The notes beneath the pieces were generated by a model that was not told the origin of the DNA, ran no database searches, and saw only the letters and a program-made list of their open reading frames with translations. A DNA stretch of 64,000 nt from Arboricoccus pini (GTDB lineage Bacteria; Pseudomonadota; Alphaproteobacteria; Geminicoccales; Geminicoccaceae), in the NCBI RefSeq assembly GCF_900187945.1, contig NZ_FYEH01000014.1:24208-88207 (forward strand), written 5' to 3'. This document shows, piece after piece, positions 41,078-50,779 of this stretch (position 1 is its first letter; each line of letters opens with the position of its first letter). Made by a program: the position numbers and the translations under genes.

Positions 41078-41223
41078 GGATGAAGCAGTTCCCCGTTTAC
41101 CTCCGGCTCGGCATGTGCGACCACAAGTCGCGTGCTGCTAAAGCGGCACCCTGATCCTGTCGCGCCAAACGGGCAGGGTTAGAAAAAGAAGAAGTCAGGG
41201 ATGTCTAGCAAAGGCTTGTTTGC

Positions 41224-41790
41224 ATGGCGAATGATACGCTGGGCGAAGGTGCCGCGCATTTAACAGGTGAAAGTGTCAAACGGCGCGACTTTCTCGATCT
41301 CGTTGCATGGTCGATGGCAGCGGCCGGCGGTGCGTCGCTGGCTTGGCCCTTCATAGCGCAGATGAATCCTTCAGCCGACGTGCTGGCGCTCTCGACCACC
41401 GACGTCGATCTCGGCCCCATTCCCGAGGGACAGGCGATCACCGTCGTCTGGCAGGGAAAGCCGGTCTTCGTGCGTAAACGTACGGCGGCGGAGATCAAGG
41501 AGGCGGAGGATGTGCCGCTGGCCAGTCTCCGCGATCCGCAGACGGACCAGTCCAGGGTCAAGCCCGGCAAGGACGTCTGGCTCGTCGTCATCGGCATCTG
41601 CACCCATCTGGGCTGCGTTCCGGGCGGCAACAAGCCGACGGAGAACCGCGGGCCGTTCGGTGGCTGGTTCTGTCCCTGCCACGGGTCCGCCTACGACACG
41701 TCGGGGCGAATCCGGCAGGGGCCGGCACCTTTGAACCTGGCCTTGCCGCCTTACGAATTTCAATCCGACACGAGCATCCGGATCGGCTAG
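41224..41790 (+). CDS. petA: ubiquinol-cytochrome c reductase iron-sulfur (Rieske) subunit
   Basis: This 188-residue protein has a Tat-like start ([18 protein letters not shown]) and membrane anchor, then the Rieske domain. The cluster ligands are C126 and H128 in ICTHLGC and C150 and H153 in CPCHGSAYD, with the stabilising disulfide C131/C152. It takes electrons from ubiquinol in the cytochrome bc1 complex. It leads the petABC operon. The promoter must lie in the 146 bases between divergent trmL and this gene. Confidence 0.97.
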   Translation: MANDTLGEGAAHLTGESVKRRDFLDLVAWSMAAAGGASLAWPFIAQMNPSADVLALSTTDVDLGPIPEGQAITVVWQGKPVFVRKRTAAEIKEAEDVPLASLRDPQTDQSRVKPGKDVWLVVIGICTHLGCVPGGNKPTENRGPFGGWFCPCHGSAYDTSGRIRQGPAPLNLALPPYEFQSDTSIRIG

Positions 41791-41882
41791 CGGCAGGCGG
41801 GCCGTCACGTCGGCAAAGCAAACAGACTTCGGATCAGGGCCGAAGTTCGACCAGAGAACATGAACAAGGGGATGAAGCTCGG

Positions 41883-43175
41883 ATGAGCGTCGAAACCTCG
41901 GAACCCGTCTTCAAGAATGGCGTCTTGCGCTGGGTGGACGCGCGGCTGCCGGTCCTGAGCTGGGGCTATAACGAGTTCATGGCGTATCCTGCGCCGCGCA
42001 ACTTGAATTATTGGTGGAATTTCGGCTCGCTCGCGGGCTTTTGCCTCATCGTCCAGATCATGACCGGCCTCGTGCTCTCGATGCACTATAATCCGAGTGC
42101 CGCCGGAGCCTTCCAGAGCGTCGAGCACATCATGCGCGACGTCAATTACGGCTGGCTGCTGCGCTACGTGCACGCCAACGGCGCCTCGATGTTCTTTATC
42201 GTCGTCTACATCCACATCTTCAGGGGCCTTTATTATGGCTCCTACAAGGCGCCGCGAGAGCTGCTCTGGATGCTGGGCGTCGTCATCCTCCTCTTGATGA
42301 TGGCCACGGCCTTCATGGGCTATGTGCTGCCCTGGGGGCAGATGAGCTTTTGGGGGGCCACGGTCATCACCAACCTGTTCTCCGCCATCCCCTTGGTGGG
42401 CGAGCCGATCGTGACCTGGCTCTGGGGCGGGTTCTCGGTCGACGATCCGACGCTGAACCGCTTCTTCTCGCTCCATTTCGTCCTGCCCTTCGTCATCGTC
42501 GCCGTCGTCTTTTTGCACATCCTGGCGCTGCACCAGTTCGGCTCCAACAACCCGGTGGGCATCGATCTTACAAAAACGGACAAGATTCCCTTCCATCCCT
42601 ACTACACGGTCAAGGATCTCTTCGGCCTTTCGATCTTCCTGATCTTCTTTGGCTTCTTCGTCTTCTATGCCCCCGATTTCCTGGGCCATGCCGATAATTA
42701 CGTGCCGGCCAACCCCCTCCAGACTCCCCCCCACATCGTGCCGGAATGGTATTTTCTGCCCTTCTACGCGATCTTGCGCTCGACGGTCTTTGAGAAGCTC
42801 TTCGCGCCGCTAGCGCTGCTCGGCTATGTCGGCATCGATGCGAAGCTGGCGGGCGTGCTCTTGATGTTCAGCGCTATCGCCGTGCTCTTCGTGCTGCCCT
42901 GGCTGGACGGCTCCAAGGTCCGGAGTGCCCGTTTCAGGCCCATCTATAAATGGGTCTACTGGCTGCTCCTGATCGATGTCGTGATCCTCACCTGGGTCGG
43001 TGGCCAGGTGCCGACGGACCGGGTGGTCTGGATCGGCCAGTTCGCGGCTCTTTACTACTTCGTCCATTTCCTCGTCATCATCCCGCTCCTTGGCAAGTTC
43101 GAGCGGCCCCGGCCTTTGCCCGAGAGTATCGGCAAGCCGGTGCTCGGCCGGGCACGCCTCCAGCCGGCGGAGTAG
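41883..43175 (+). CDS. petB: cytochrome b of the bc1 complex
   Basis: This 430-residue membrane protein has eight predicted helices. It shows the haem-binding helices ([38 protein letters not shown]), the Qo motif [14 protein letters not shown], and [17 protein letters not shown]. It carries both haems b and the quinone sites of the complex. Length and layout are those of the alphaproteobacterial fused form. It is 92 bases after petA and 5 bases before petC. Confidence 0.97.
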   Translation: MSVETSEPVFKNGVLRWVDARLPVLSWGYNEFMAYPAPRNLNYWWNFGSLAGFCLIVQIMTGLVLSMHYNPSAAGAFQSVEHIMRDVNYGWLLRYVHANGASMFFIVVYIHIFRGLYYGSYKAPRELLWMLGVVILLLMMATAFMGYVLPWGQMSFWGATVITNLFSAIPLVGEPIVTWLWGGFSVDDPTLNRFFSLHFVLPFVIVAVVFLHILALHQFGSNNPVGIDLTKTDKIPFHPYYTVKDLFGLSIFLIFFGFFVFYAPDFLGHADNYVPANPLQTPPHIVPEWYFLPFYAILRSTVFEKLFAPLALLGYVGIDAKLAGVLLMFSAIAVLFVLPWLDGSKVRSARFRPIYKWVYWLLLIDVVILTWVGGQVPTDRVVWIGQFAALYYFVHFLVIIPLLGKFERPRPLPESIGKPVLGRARLQPAE

Positions 43176-43180
43176 GGCTC

Positions 43181-43948
43181 ATGCAGCGCAAGCCGCTCTT
43201 TCGACCGATTCTCTTGGCCCTGATCCTTTGCGGCCTGGCGCCAGGCGCGCGGGCCGCCGGGGAGGGCGTCGATTTGATGCAGCGCTCCTGGCCCGAGAAC
43301 GGTCCGCTTGGCACCTTCGATCGGGCCGCCGTACAGCGCGGCTTCCAGGTCTATAAGGAGGTCTGTCACACCTGCCACAGCCTGAACTACCTAGCCTTTC
43401 GCAACCTCGCGGCGCTGGGGTTCAGCGACCAGGAGTTGCAGGCCATCGCCGCAGGCTACAAGGTGCCGGCCCTGGATGACGAGGGCCAGCCGATCGAGCG
43501 GGAGGCCAAGCCGTTCGATCACATGCCGGCTCCCTACGCCAACCCGGCCCAGGCGCGGGCCGCCAATGGCGGCGGCCTGCCGCCCGATCTCTCCTTGATC
43601 GTCAAGGCGAGGGAAGACGGGCTCGATTATGTCTATAGCCTGCTGCATGGCTTTGGCGATCCGCCGGCGGGCCATCAGGTGCCCGAGGGGCTGCATTACA
43701 ATCGCTATTTCCCGGGCGGCAACATCGCCATGCCGCAACCGCTGACGGACGGGCAGGTTACCTATGCCGACGGTACCAATGCCTCGCTCGACCAGATGGC
43801 GGCGGACGTCACGCAGTTCCTGCATTTCGTCGCCGAGCCCAAGCTCGAGGAGCGCAAGCTGACCGGCCTCAAGGCAGGCATCTTCCTCGTGGTCTTCGCG
43901 GGCGTCATGCTGGCCTATAAGCGCAAGACTTGGCGCGACCTTCACTAG
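43181..43948 (+). CDS. petC: cytochrome c1 of the bc1 complex
   Basis: This 255-residue protein has a signal peptide (ILLALILCGLAPGARA), the haem c site C62-H-T-C65-H66, a distal methionine region (FPGGNIAMPQPL) and a C-terminal membrane anchor (GIFLVVFAGVMLAYKRKTW). It passes electrons from the Rieske protein to soluble cytochrome c. I chose ATG 43181, five bases after petB; the open frame further upstream overlaps petB and is not coding. Confidence 0.97.
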   Translation: MQRKPLFRPILLALILCGLAPGARAAGEGVDLMQRSWPENGPLGTFDRAAVQRGFQVYKEVCHTCHSLNYLAFRNLAALGFSDQELQAIAAGYKVPALDDEGQPIEREAKPFDHMPAPYANPAQARAANGGGLPPDLSLIVKAREDGLDYVYSLLHGFGDPPAGHQVPEGLHYNRYFPGGNIAMPQPLTDGQVTYADGTNASLDQMAADVTQFLHFVAEPKLEERKLTGLKAGIFLVVFAGVMLAYKRKTWRDLH

Positions 43949-43954
43949 GCATGT

Positions 43955-44000
43955 GCCCGCCGGCAGGGTTCCGCCAACGCGGTGGACCCTGCCGGCGGGC
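43955..44000. terminator. very long GC-rich stem between petC and usg
   Basis: A perfect 14-base stem GCCCGCCGGCAGGG / CCCTGCCGGCGGGC continues after one bulge for six more pairs around a five-base loop. It lies seven bases after the petC stop and 15 before the usg stop. There is no T-tract on either strand, so it may act as a Rho-assisted or processing/stability element rather than a classic terminator. A third copy of CCGGCAGGG follows at 44005-44013. Confidence 0.6.
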
Positions 44001-44014
44001 TCAGGCCGGCAGGG

Positions 44015-44290
44015 CTACTGCAACTGCCATATTCCTGCCGCATGAGCGTAACGTGGCGGTTGCACGACGCTGATACGACCGACATTGACCGAATGAAGCT
44101 TGGCCTCGACGCTCTTGATCCAGAAATCGAGGAAGCGCCGAAGTTCGGGGTAGTCGGGTGCCAAGTCCAGATGTTGCCAGACGAAGGTCTGCAAAAGACC
44201 CGGATGGTCCGGCATGTGATAGAGGATCTCAGCTGTCGCCAAGCGATAGCCGCGAAGTTGCAGTTCAACCGAGCGATCGCGTTCTTTCAT
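44015..44290 (-). CDS. usg: Usg family protein
   Basis: This 91-residue protein matches the alphaproteobacterial Usg family almost end to end: VELQLRGYRLATAEILYHMP, then DHPGLLQTFVWQHLDLAPDYPELRRFLDFW, then LHSVNV. The name comes from its place near trp genes in other species; its function is unknown. I chose ATG 44290 with GGAG seven bases upstream; a longer form from 44350 would extend toward the CIRCE region. It is divergent from groES. Confidence 0.88.
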   Translation of the reverse strand: MKERDRSVELQLRGYRLATAEILYHMPDHPGLLQTFVWQHLDLAPDYPELRRFLDFWIKSVEAKLHSVNVGRISVVQPPRYAHAAGIWQLQ

Positions 44291-44385
44291 ACGGCTGCTC
44301 CGTGATGACCACAGGCGATAAGCTTGTTGCGGAGCAGCATGGCACGTCAAGGCTAATCTTAAATTAACGCCGCAGATTCAAGCTG

Positions 44386-44412
44386 TTAGCAGCCGTCAGG
44401 GTGGAGTGCTAA
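44386..44412. promoter_or_regulatory. CIRCE-like operator 1
   Basis: TTAGCAGCC-N9-GAGTGCTAA. The right half is a perfect CIRCE half-site and the left half matches at seven of nine positions (consensus TTAGCACTC-N9-GAGTGCTAA). The nine-base spacer is exact. It lies upstream of the predicted groESL -35 element. HrcA is the known ligand of CIRCE. Confidence 0.75.
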
Positions 44413-44430
44413 TAATTTCATCTGCGCCCC

Positions 44431-44458
44431 TTGCAGAGCCATCTGCCACTAGTTATAT
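44431..44458 (+). promoter_or_regulatory. predicted groESL promoter
   Basis: TTGCAG at 44431-44436 and TTATAT at 44453-44458 are 16 bases apart, giving a start point near 44465. The context CCCTTGCAG also resembles the CTTG -35 of RpoH promoters, so both housekeeping and heat-shock sigma factors are possible. Confidence 0.6.
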
Positions 44459-44469
44459 GCCGGATGCAG

Positions 44470-44496
44470 TTAGCACTCAGGCGCTGAGACTGCTAA
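44470..44496. promoter_or_regulatory. CIRCE operator 2
   Basis: TTAGCACTC-N9-GACTGCTAA. The left half is perfect and the right half has a single mismatch. It sits just after the predicted start point, the usual CIRCE position, 52 bases before the groES ATG. Confidence 0.9.
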
Positions 44497-44547
44497 CAAA
44501 TCCATATTCGCGATTGATCGCAAAGATTGATCTCAAAGGAGGTCTAA

Positions 44548-44862
44548 ATGTCGTTCAGGCCGTTGCACGACCGTGTCGTCGTCCGCCGTGTCGAGGAAGA
44601 AACCAAGACCAAGGGCGGGATCATCATCCCCGACACGGCCAAGGAAAAGCCGCAGCAAGGCGAAGTCATAGCCGTCGGCCCGGGCGCCCGTAACGACAAG
44701 GGTGAGATCGTGGCGCTCGACGTCCAGGTCGGCGATCGCGTCCTCTTCGGCAAGTGGTCCGGCACCGAGGTGAAGATCGACGGCGACGATCTCCTCATCA
44801 TGAAGGAGTCGGACATCATGGGTGTGGTCGAGACCTCTGCAGTGGCCGCCAAGGCCGCCTGA
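44548..44862 (+). CDS. groES: co-chaperonin GroES
   Basis: This 104-residue protein is the lid of the GroEL folding chamber. It begins [25 protein letters not shown] sequence, has the mobile loop around [16 protein letters not shown], and ends VVETSA followed by a short Ala-rich tail slightly longer than usual. AAGGAGG lies seven bases upstream of the ATG. It is the first gene of the HrcA/CIRCE-controlled operon. Confidence 0.98.
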   Translation: MSFRPLHDRVVVRRVEEETKTKGGIIIPDTAKEKPQQGEVIAVGPGARNDKGEIVALDVQVGDRVLFGKWSGTEVKIDGDDLLIMKESDIMGVVETSAVAAKAA

Positions 44863-44868
44863 GCGTAG

Positions 44869-46548
<1,680 letters not shown>

Positions 46549-46585
46549 TCAAGCGCCCCGGGATGCTTCGCGCTTCCCAGGGTGG

Positions 46586-46618
46586 CAAGACGCCGATCGC
46601 CGTTTCTTCGGCGTCTTG
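46586..46618 (+). terminator. first hairpin after groEL
   Basis: The stem CAAGACGCCGA / TCGGCGTCTTG has an 11-base loop and no T-tract. It precedes a strong terminator and may help 3' end stability. Confidence 0.5.
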
Positions 46619-46624
46619 AAATGC

Positions 46625-46658
46625 AAAAAGGCCGCTTTCGCGAGGAAGCGGCCTTTTT
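46625..46658. terminator. bidirectional intrinsic terminator between groEL and eda
   Basis: AAAAAGGCCGCTT-loop-AAGCGGCCTTTTT has T-tracts on both strands, so it can end both groEL (plus) and eda (minus). Confidence 0.93.
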
Positions 46659-46783
46659 CATATTCGGGCCCTAAAGACCCACCCGCCGGGCCCAAGGGAT
46701 CGACAGTCAGTCCGGCGCAGACCCCGGTGGCGAGGGATCCAGACCCGTGGGCAATTTCGACCCCTTGGCCTCGGGCCCGCCGG

Positions 46784-47422
46784 TCAGCCGCGGAGCGCGG
46801 CGGCCTCTTTGGCCAGCCGTGTGATCTCTGCCCAGTTGCCGGCCTGGACGGCGGCCTTTGGGGCCACCCAGGAGCCGCCGACGCAGACCACGTTCTTGAG
46901 CGCCAGGTAGGCCTTGGCCCTGGCAAGATCGATGCCGCCCGTCGGGCAGAAGACGATGTCCTGCAAGGGCTCGCCCAGGGACTTCAGATAGGGTACGCCG
47001 CCGGCTGGCTCGGCCGGAAAGAACTTGGCGAACGTGATACCCTCGTCCATGAGCCGCATCGCCTCGGAGCCTGTAGCGCAGCCCGGCAGCAATGGCACGC
47101 CCGTCGAGTTGACCGCGTCGATCAGGCCCTTGGTCGCGCCGGGGCTTACCATGAACTTTGCCCCGGCCATGGCGGCCTCTTCCGCCTGCCGTGGATGGAG
47201 GACGGTGCCGGCGCCGACGATCGCCTCGGGGAGGGCCTGGCTGATCTCACGGATCGCGGTGAGGCCAGCCGGCGTGCGCAGCGTGATCTCGAGTACCTTC
47301 AGGCCACCCTCGAACAAAGCGCGACCGAGATCGACGGCGTAACCCGCGTCCTCGATGGTCAGGACGGGGATGACGGTGGTTGAGCCAACCATCGCGCGCA
47401 GGGCTTCACTTGGTCCGGACAT
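46784..47422 (-). CDS. eda: KDPG/KHG aldolase
   Basis: This 212-residue class I aldolase splits 2-keto-3-deoxy-6-phosphogluconate into pyruvate and glyceraldehyde-3-phosphate, the last Entner-Doudoroff step. The Schiff-base lysine is K133 in TFAKFFPAE and the catalytic glutamate E45 in VLEITLRTP. GAGTVL and the phosphate-binding CPTGGID are also present. I chose ATG 47422 with AAGGAGAGG upstream. No edd or zwf lies in the window. Confidence 0.95.
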   Translation of the reverse strand: MSGPSEALRAMVGSTTVIPVLTIEDAGYAVDLGRALFEGGLKVLEITLRTPAGLTAIREISQALPEAIVGAGTVLHPRQAEEAAMAGAKFMVSPGATKGLIDAVNSTGVPLLPGCATGSEAMRLMDEGITFAKFFPAEPAGGVPYLKSLGEPLQDIVFCPTGGIDLARAKAYLALKNVVCVGGSWVAPKAAVQAGNWAEITRLAKEAAALRG

Positions 47423-47550
47423 CGGCCTCTCCTTCATTCGTGGACAACAGCAATGGCGCCCCTGTTAGACCAAGGGGCGCTCCCCGGCTATCATACGTGG
47501 CGCAGGTGAGGCCCACGCGGAAGAAAGCCTCAGGAAAGGGATTATCCTCG

Positions 47551-48552
47551 ATGAGTTCGATACCCGAACGCATGACCTATATCGAACTGCGGGGGTATGG
47601 TGAGCCCGACGTCCTGCAGCCGGCGGAGGGGCCCGTGCCCAGGCCTGGCAAAGGTGAGCTCCTCATCAAGGTCATGGCGGCCGGCGTCAACCGGCCGGAC
47701 GTCCTGCAGCGGCAGGGTAATTATCCGCCGCCGCCCGGTGCCACCGACGTGCCGGGGCTGGAAGTAGCCGGAATCGTCGTCGCCCTGGGCGAGGACACGC
47801 ATCGCTTCAGGCTGGGCGATGCGGTCTGCGCCCTCATCGTCGGCGGTGGCTATGCGGAGTTCGCCGCCGTGCCGGAACCGCAGGCGATGCCCGTGCCTGA
47901 GAGCTACTCGATGATCGAGGCGGCTGCGCTGCCCGAGACCTTCTTGACGGTCTGGACGAACGTCTTCGAGCGCGGCCGGCTGGAGGCGGGCCAGACCCTC
48001 CTCGTCCATGGCGGCAGCAGCGGCATCGGCACGACGGCCATTCAGCTGGCGGCGGCGCGCGGGGCCACGGTTTTTGCGACCGCCGGCAATTTCGCCAAGG
48101 TCGCAGCTTGCGAGAAGCTGGGTGCTCGGCGCGCGATTAATTATCGCGAGGAGGATTTCGTCGCCGTCATCAAGGAGATGACCGACGGCAAGGGTGTCGA
48201 CGTGATCCTGGACATGGTGGGCGGCAGCTATGTGCCGCGCAACCTCAAGGCCGCCGCCGTCGAGGGGCGGATCGTGCAGATCGCCTGGCTGGGCGGATCA
48301 ACGATCGAGGCCGACATGACGCTCTTGATGGTCAAGCGGCTGCATTGGACGGGATCGACGCTGCGTGCCCGTCCGGTGGCCGAGAAGGGTGCCATCGCCC
48401 GTGCCTTGGAGCGGGAGGTCTGGCCGCTCCTGACCGAGCGTCGCGTGGCGCCGGTGATCGAAGCCGTTCTGCCCCTTCGCGAGGCGGCACAGGCGCATCG
48501 GCTCATGGAAGAAAGCCAGCATGTGGGCAAGATCGTCTTGAGCATCGACTAA
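47551..48552 (+). CDS. NAD(P)H quinone oxidoreductase, zeta-crystallin/PIG3 type
   Basis: This 333-residue zinc-free medium-chain dehydrogenase begins MTYIELRGYGEPDVLQPAEG. It shows AGVNRPDVLQRQGNYPPPPG, typical of the PIG3-like quinone oxidoreductases. The Rossmann stretch is LLVHGGSSGIGTTAIQLA. It probably reduces quinones or enones with NADPH; the in vivo substrate is unknown. I chose ATG 47551 with AGGAAAGGG upstream; an in-frame extension overlaps the divergent eda start region and is not conserved. Confidence 0.88.
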   Translation: MSSIPERMTYIELRGYGEPDVLQPAEGPVPRPGKGELLIKVMAAGVNRPDVLQRQGNYPPPPGATDVPGLEVAGIVVALGEDTHRFRLGDAVCALIVGGGYAEFAAVPEPQAMPVPESYSMIEAAALPETFLTVWTNVFERGRLEAGQTLLVHGGSSGIGTTAIQLAAARGATVFATAGNFAKVAACEKLGARRAINYREEDFVAVIKEMTDGKGVDVILDMVGGSYVPRNLKAAAVEGRIVQIAWLGGSTIEADMTLLMVKRLHWTGSTLRARPVAEKGAIARALEREVWPLLTERRVAPVIEAVLPLREAAQAHRLMEESQHVGKIVLSID

Positions 48553-48573
48553 GTCCGGCTGCCCGCGCGGCGT

Positions 48574-49194
48574 CTAGGCCCGCGCGCGGGCCAGCGCGCG
48601 CTGGACGGCGGGCCGATCCTGCATGGCCGCATAATGGGCGGCCGATTTCGGAAATCTGGCAATGTCGACGCCGTCTCCGTCCAGCCAATCCTCCATGATG
48701 AAGAGGTACGGGTCGGCCACGGTGTAGGCCTCGCCTTCGACCCAGGGGCCGGCAAGCATCGTGGCCTCGATCAACGCGAAGCTCTCGGCCATCGTTGTCG
48801 CGACCTTGGCTTTCATGGCTGCCTGGGCAGCGGGATCATCGGCCCAGCGTGAGGCCCGCCGCCCATGCGCGTGGTTCACGTGCACGGTCGAGCAAAGATA
48901 ATTGTTGAACGCCTGGACGCGCGCGAAGGCGAAGGGATCGTCGATCGGCGCCAGCTTTGTCGCGGGCGCGGTCTGCGCGATATAGGCAAGGATGGCCGGC
49001 GTTTCCGTCAACACGCCCCGATCGGTCACCAGCGCCGGCACGCGGCCCTTGGGGTTGATCGCCAGATAGGCCGGCTTTTGCTGCTCACTCTCGGCGAGAT
49101 TGAGTTTTTGGGCCTTGAAGGCGAGGCCACTATCCTCAAGGGCGATGAGCGAGGCCAGGGCGCAGGTTCCTGGAGCGAAATAGAGCGTGAGCAT
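48574..49194 (-). CDS. glutathione S-transferase family protein
   Basis: This 206-residue protein has the N-terminal thioredoxin-like domain (MLTLYFAPGTCALASLIALE, then NPKGRVPALVTD and LTETPAILAYIA) and an all-helical C-terminal domain (YTVADPYLFIMEDWL). The FAPGTCALA motif resembles beta-class bacterial GSTs. Substrate is unknown. Its stop is 21 bases from the stop of the convergent quinone oxidoreductase, so the two transcripts meet end to end. Confidence 0.9.
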   Translation of the reverse strand: MLTLYFAPGTCALASLIALEDSGLAFKAQKLNLAESEQQKPAYLAINPKGRVPALVTDRGVLTETPAILAYIAQTAPATKLAPIDDPFAFARVQAFNNYLCSTVHVNHAHGRRASRWADDPAAQAAMKAKVATTMAESFALIEATMLAGPWVEGEAYTVADPYLFIMEDWLDGDGVDIARFPKSAAHYAAMQDRPAVQRALARARA

Positions 49195-49260
49195 GACCGT
49201 CCTGCCTTTGTAGCGCCCGAGCGCGAAGTCGATCGGAAGCGATGGCGGCGGCCGCGGCCA

Positions 49261-50016
49261 CTAGTCAAGGGCGACGGGATAAAAGGGCGTCTCGCCCGGC
49301 CGGCCCTCGGCGTGCAGCCAGACCGGCCGGCGGCCGATATCCGCGGGCAGGGCGATGAACGAACTGCTGACGGTGCCGTAGTCGCCCTCGGTAACCACGC
49401 ACATGGCCGCGCGCGGATCCTGGCCCTTGCCGGCGCGGGCACCGAGGAGGAGTTCCCAATCGCTCCAGTCACCCGTCGGGCCCTTGTCCGGATCTGGAAC
49501 GGTGCTCTGCTCGAAGAGATGTCGGTAGCGGGCGATGCGCGGCGTGTTCGGATCATTGAGGTCGCGCGATGCGATCATGGAGAGGCCGGCTGGCACCGGC
49601 ACGACGGTGACGTGATCTCCCTCGATCTCGTGGCGCAGCCAGAAGGCGTCGCGATTGTCGGCGATGATCAGATTGAAGGGTCGGAACGCGCTGCCATCGA
49701 CATGGCGGAGTGCCTCGGCGGCTGCCTTCGCATCCGCGTGGTCGAGGGCGTCCAGGACGAGTTCGCCCCGGCTCCGTTTGCCGGCGGTGGGGCCAAGCGT
49801 GCCTTCGCGATTGAGTACGGAGGCCAGAACCCCCCAGTCGTTGATTCCAAGCCACGAGCCGCCGGCCTCCTCGTCGAGACCAGCCACGAGCTCGGGTCGA
49901 TCGTCCCAATGACGCGCCGGCGGTCGGGAGGCCCGGCTCCAAAGCTCGTCGCGGTTGGCTGCCAGAATGAGCGGCCAGGGACGGTCGGGGCGGCGAAGAA
50001 TGACGACGGAGCACAT
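49261..50016 (-). CDS. NRDE/TANGO2 family protein
   Basis: This 251-residue protein starts MCSVVILRRPDRPWPLILAANRDE, containing the signature NRDE and a cysteine at position 2 as in Ntn-hydrolase-like proteins. GGSWLGIN and the region DNRDAFWLRHE are also typical. Eukaryotic TANGO2 has been linked to haem and lipid handling; the bacterial role is unsettled. The second-position cysteine could become a catalytic N-terminal nucleophile after Met removal. Confidence 0.88.
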   Translation of the reverse strand: MCSVVILRRPDRPWPLILAANRDELWSRASRPPARHWDDRPELVAGLDEEAGGSWLGINDWGVLASVLNREGTLGPTAGKRSRGELVLDALDHADAKAAAEALRHVDGSAFRPFNLIIADNRDAFWLRHEIEGDHVTVVPVPAGLSMIASRDLNDPNTPRIARYRHLFEQSTVPDPDKGPTGDWSDWELLLGARAGKGQDPRAAMCVVTEGDYGTVSSSFIALPADIGRRPVWLHAEGRPGETPFYPVALD

Positions 50017-50139
50017 GCGTCTACCGTTCCTTCTCCCTTCGGGTTGGCGATTAGGCGGCCGACCGACCGAAGTTCCGCTTTGGTCGACGTGGCATCATCC
50101 CATATGTAGGCAGCACGACCAAGAATGGGGAAGGCGTCG

Positions 50140-50466
50140 ATGTCATTGCTACCGGAAAAGGTGCAGGCGGAAGAAACGGGTCTGAGTCACGAGGAAATGA
50201 TCAATTTCAAGGCCAGGGCCGAACGGGATCGTCTCTTTGGCCTATGGCTGGCTAAGGAGTATCTGCATTTGGACGAGGCGGCGGCGGGCGCATATGCCCA
50301 GGATTACGTTCGTTTCGACTTCGACCACGGGCACCGCGATGGCGCGCTGCTCGAAAGGGCACATGCCGACCTGGTCGCCTGCGGTCGGCCGGTGTCGCTG
50401 CATATTCTTGAACGACATCTGCACCAGCTGAGCAAGGTGGCCCATGAGAACGTCGAACGAAGCTGA
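50140..50466 (+). CDS. DUF1476 / ATP synthase inhibitor zeta-like protein
   Basis: This 108-residue protein matches the DUF1476 family, which includes the zeta subunit that blocks ATP hydrolysis by F1 in Paracoccus. The core FKARAERDRLFGLWLAKEYL, then AYAQDYVRFDF and the two C-terminal helices are recognisable. The N-terminal 20 residues (MSLLPEKVQAEETGLSHEEM) differ from the usual DERE-type inhibitory start, so this may be a divergent paralogue. I chose ATG 50140 with GGAAGG five bases upstream. It overlaps the next gene by 23 bases. Confidence 0.78.
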   Translation: MSLLPEKVQAEETGLSHEEMINFKARAERDRLFGLWLAKEYLHLDEAAAGAYAQDYVRFDFDHGHRDGALLERAHADLVACGRPVSLHILERHLHQLSKVAHENVERS

Positions 50467-50632
50467 ACCCTCGAAGGGTGCCGATGACGACGAGGCGGAC
50501 GCGATCGCGAAGGAGCGAGCTGCAGAACGTCGCGGACCCGTCCAGCCGGCAGGCGAGGTGGATGGGCCGCCCGGGCCGGAACCGACACGCTTTGGCGACT
50601 GGGAAAAAGGCGGCCGTTGTTCGGATTTTTGA
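50444..50632 (+). CDS. DUF1674 / SDHAF4-like succinate dehydrogenase assembly factor
   Basis: This 62-residue protein has a disordered acidic N-terminus and ends with the family signature GPEPTRFGDWEKGGRCSDF. SDHAF4 in mitochondria binds flavinylated SdhA and helps build complex II; bacterial members are presumed to do the same. It overlaps the zeta-like gene by 23 bases, so translation is probably coupled. AAGG lies seven bases before the ATG. Confidence 0.88.
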   Translation: MRTSNEAEPSKGADDDEADAIAKERAAERRGPVQPAGEVDGPPGPEPTRFGDWEKGGRCSDF

Positions 50633-50779
50633 GCAGCCGGGACCGGTTTTGCGGCGCCTTCTGTCTGCCTCCTTCTAAAGAGGGGCGCGCAAGGCTATGG
50701 AAGGGAACGTTCGGATCGCTGCCTCGCGGGCAGGCCGGGCGCTCGAGGCTTTTGGTACCGAAGGGCAAGCGGAAAGAAC

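Noticed and set aside
43945..44268. Minus-strand open frame overlapping usg in another frame
   Set aside because: The Usg frame gives a near full-length family match with a good start; this one gives no match.
44386..44496. The two inverted repeats upstream of groES as transcription terminators for usg
   Set aside because: They match the CIRCE consensus with the exact nine-base spacer and flank a promoter. usg runs away from them.
50633..50779. Possible SOS box upstream of recA
   Set aside because: I searched for GTTC-N7-GTTC and its complement by eye. Single GTTC and GAAC words occur but not with the required spacing.
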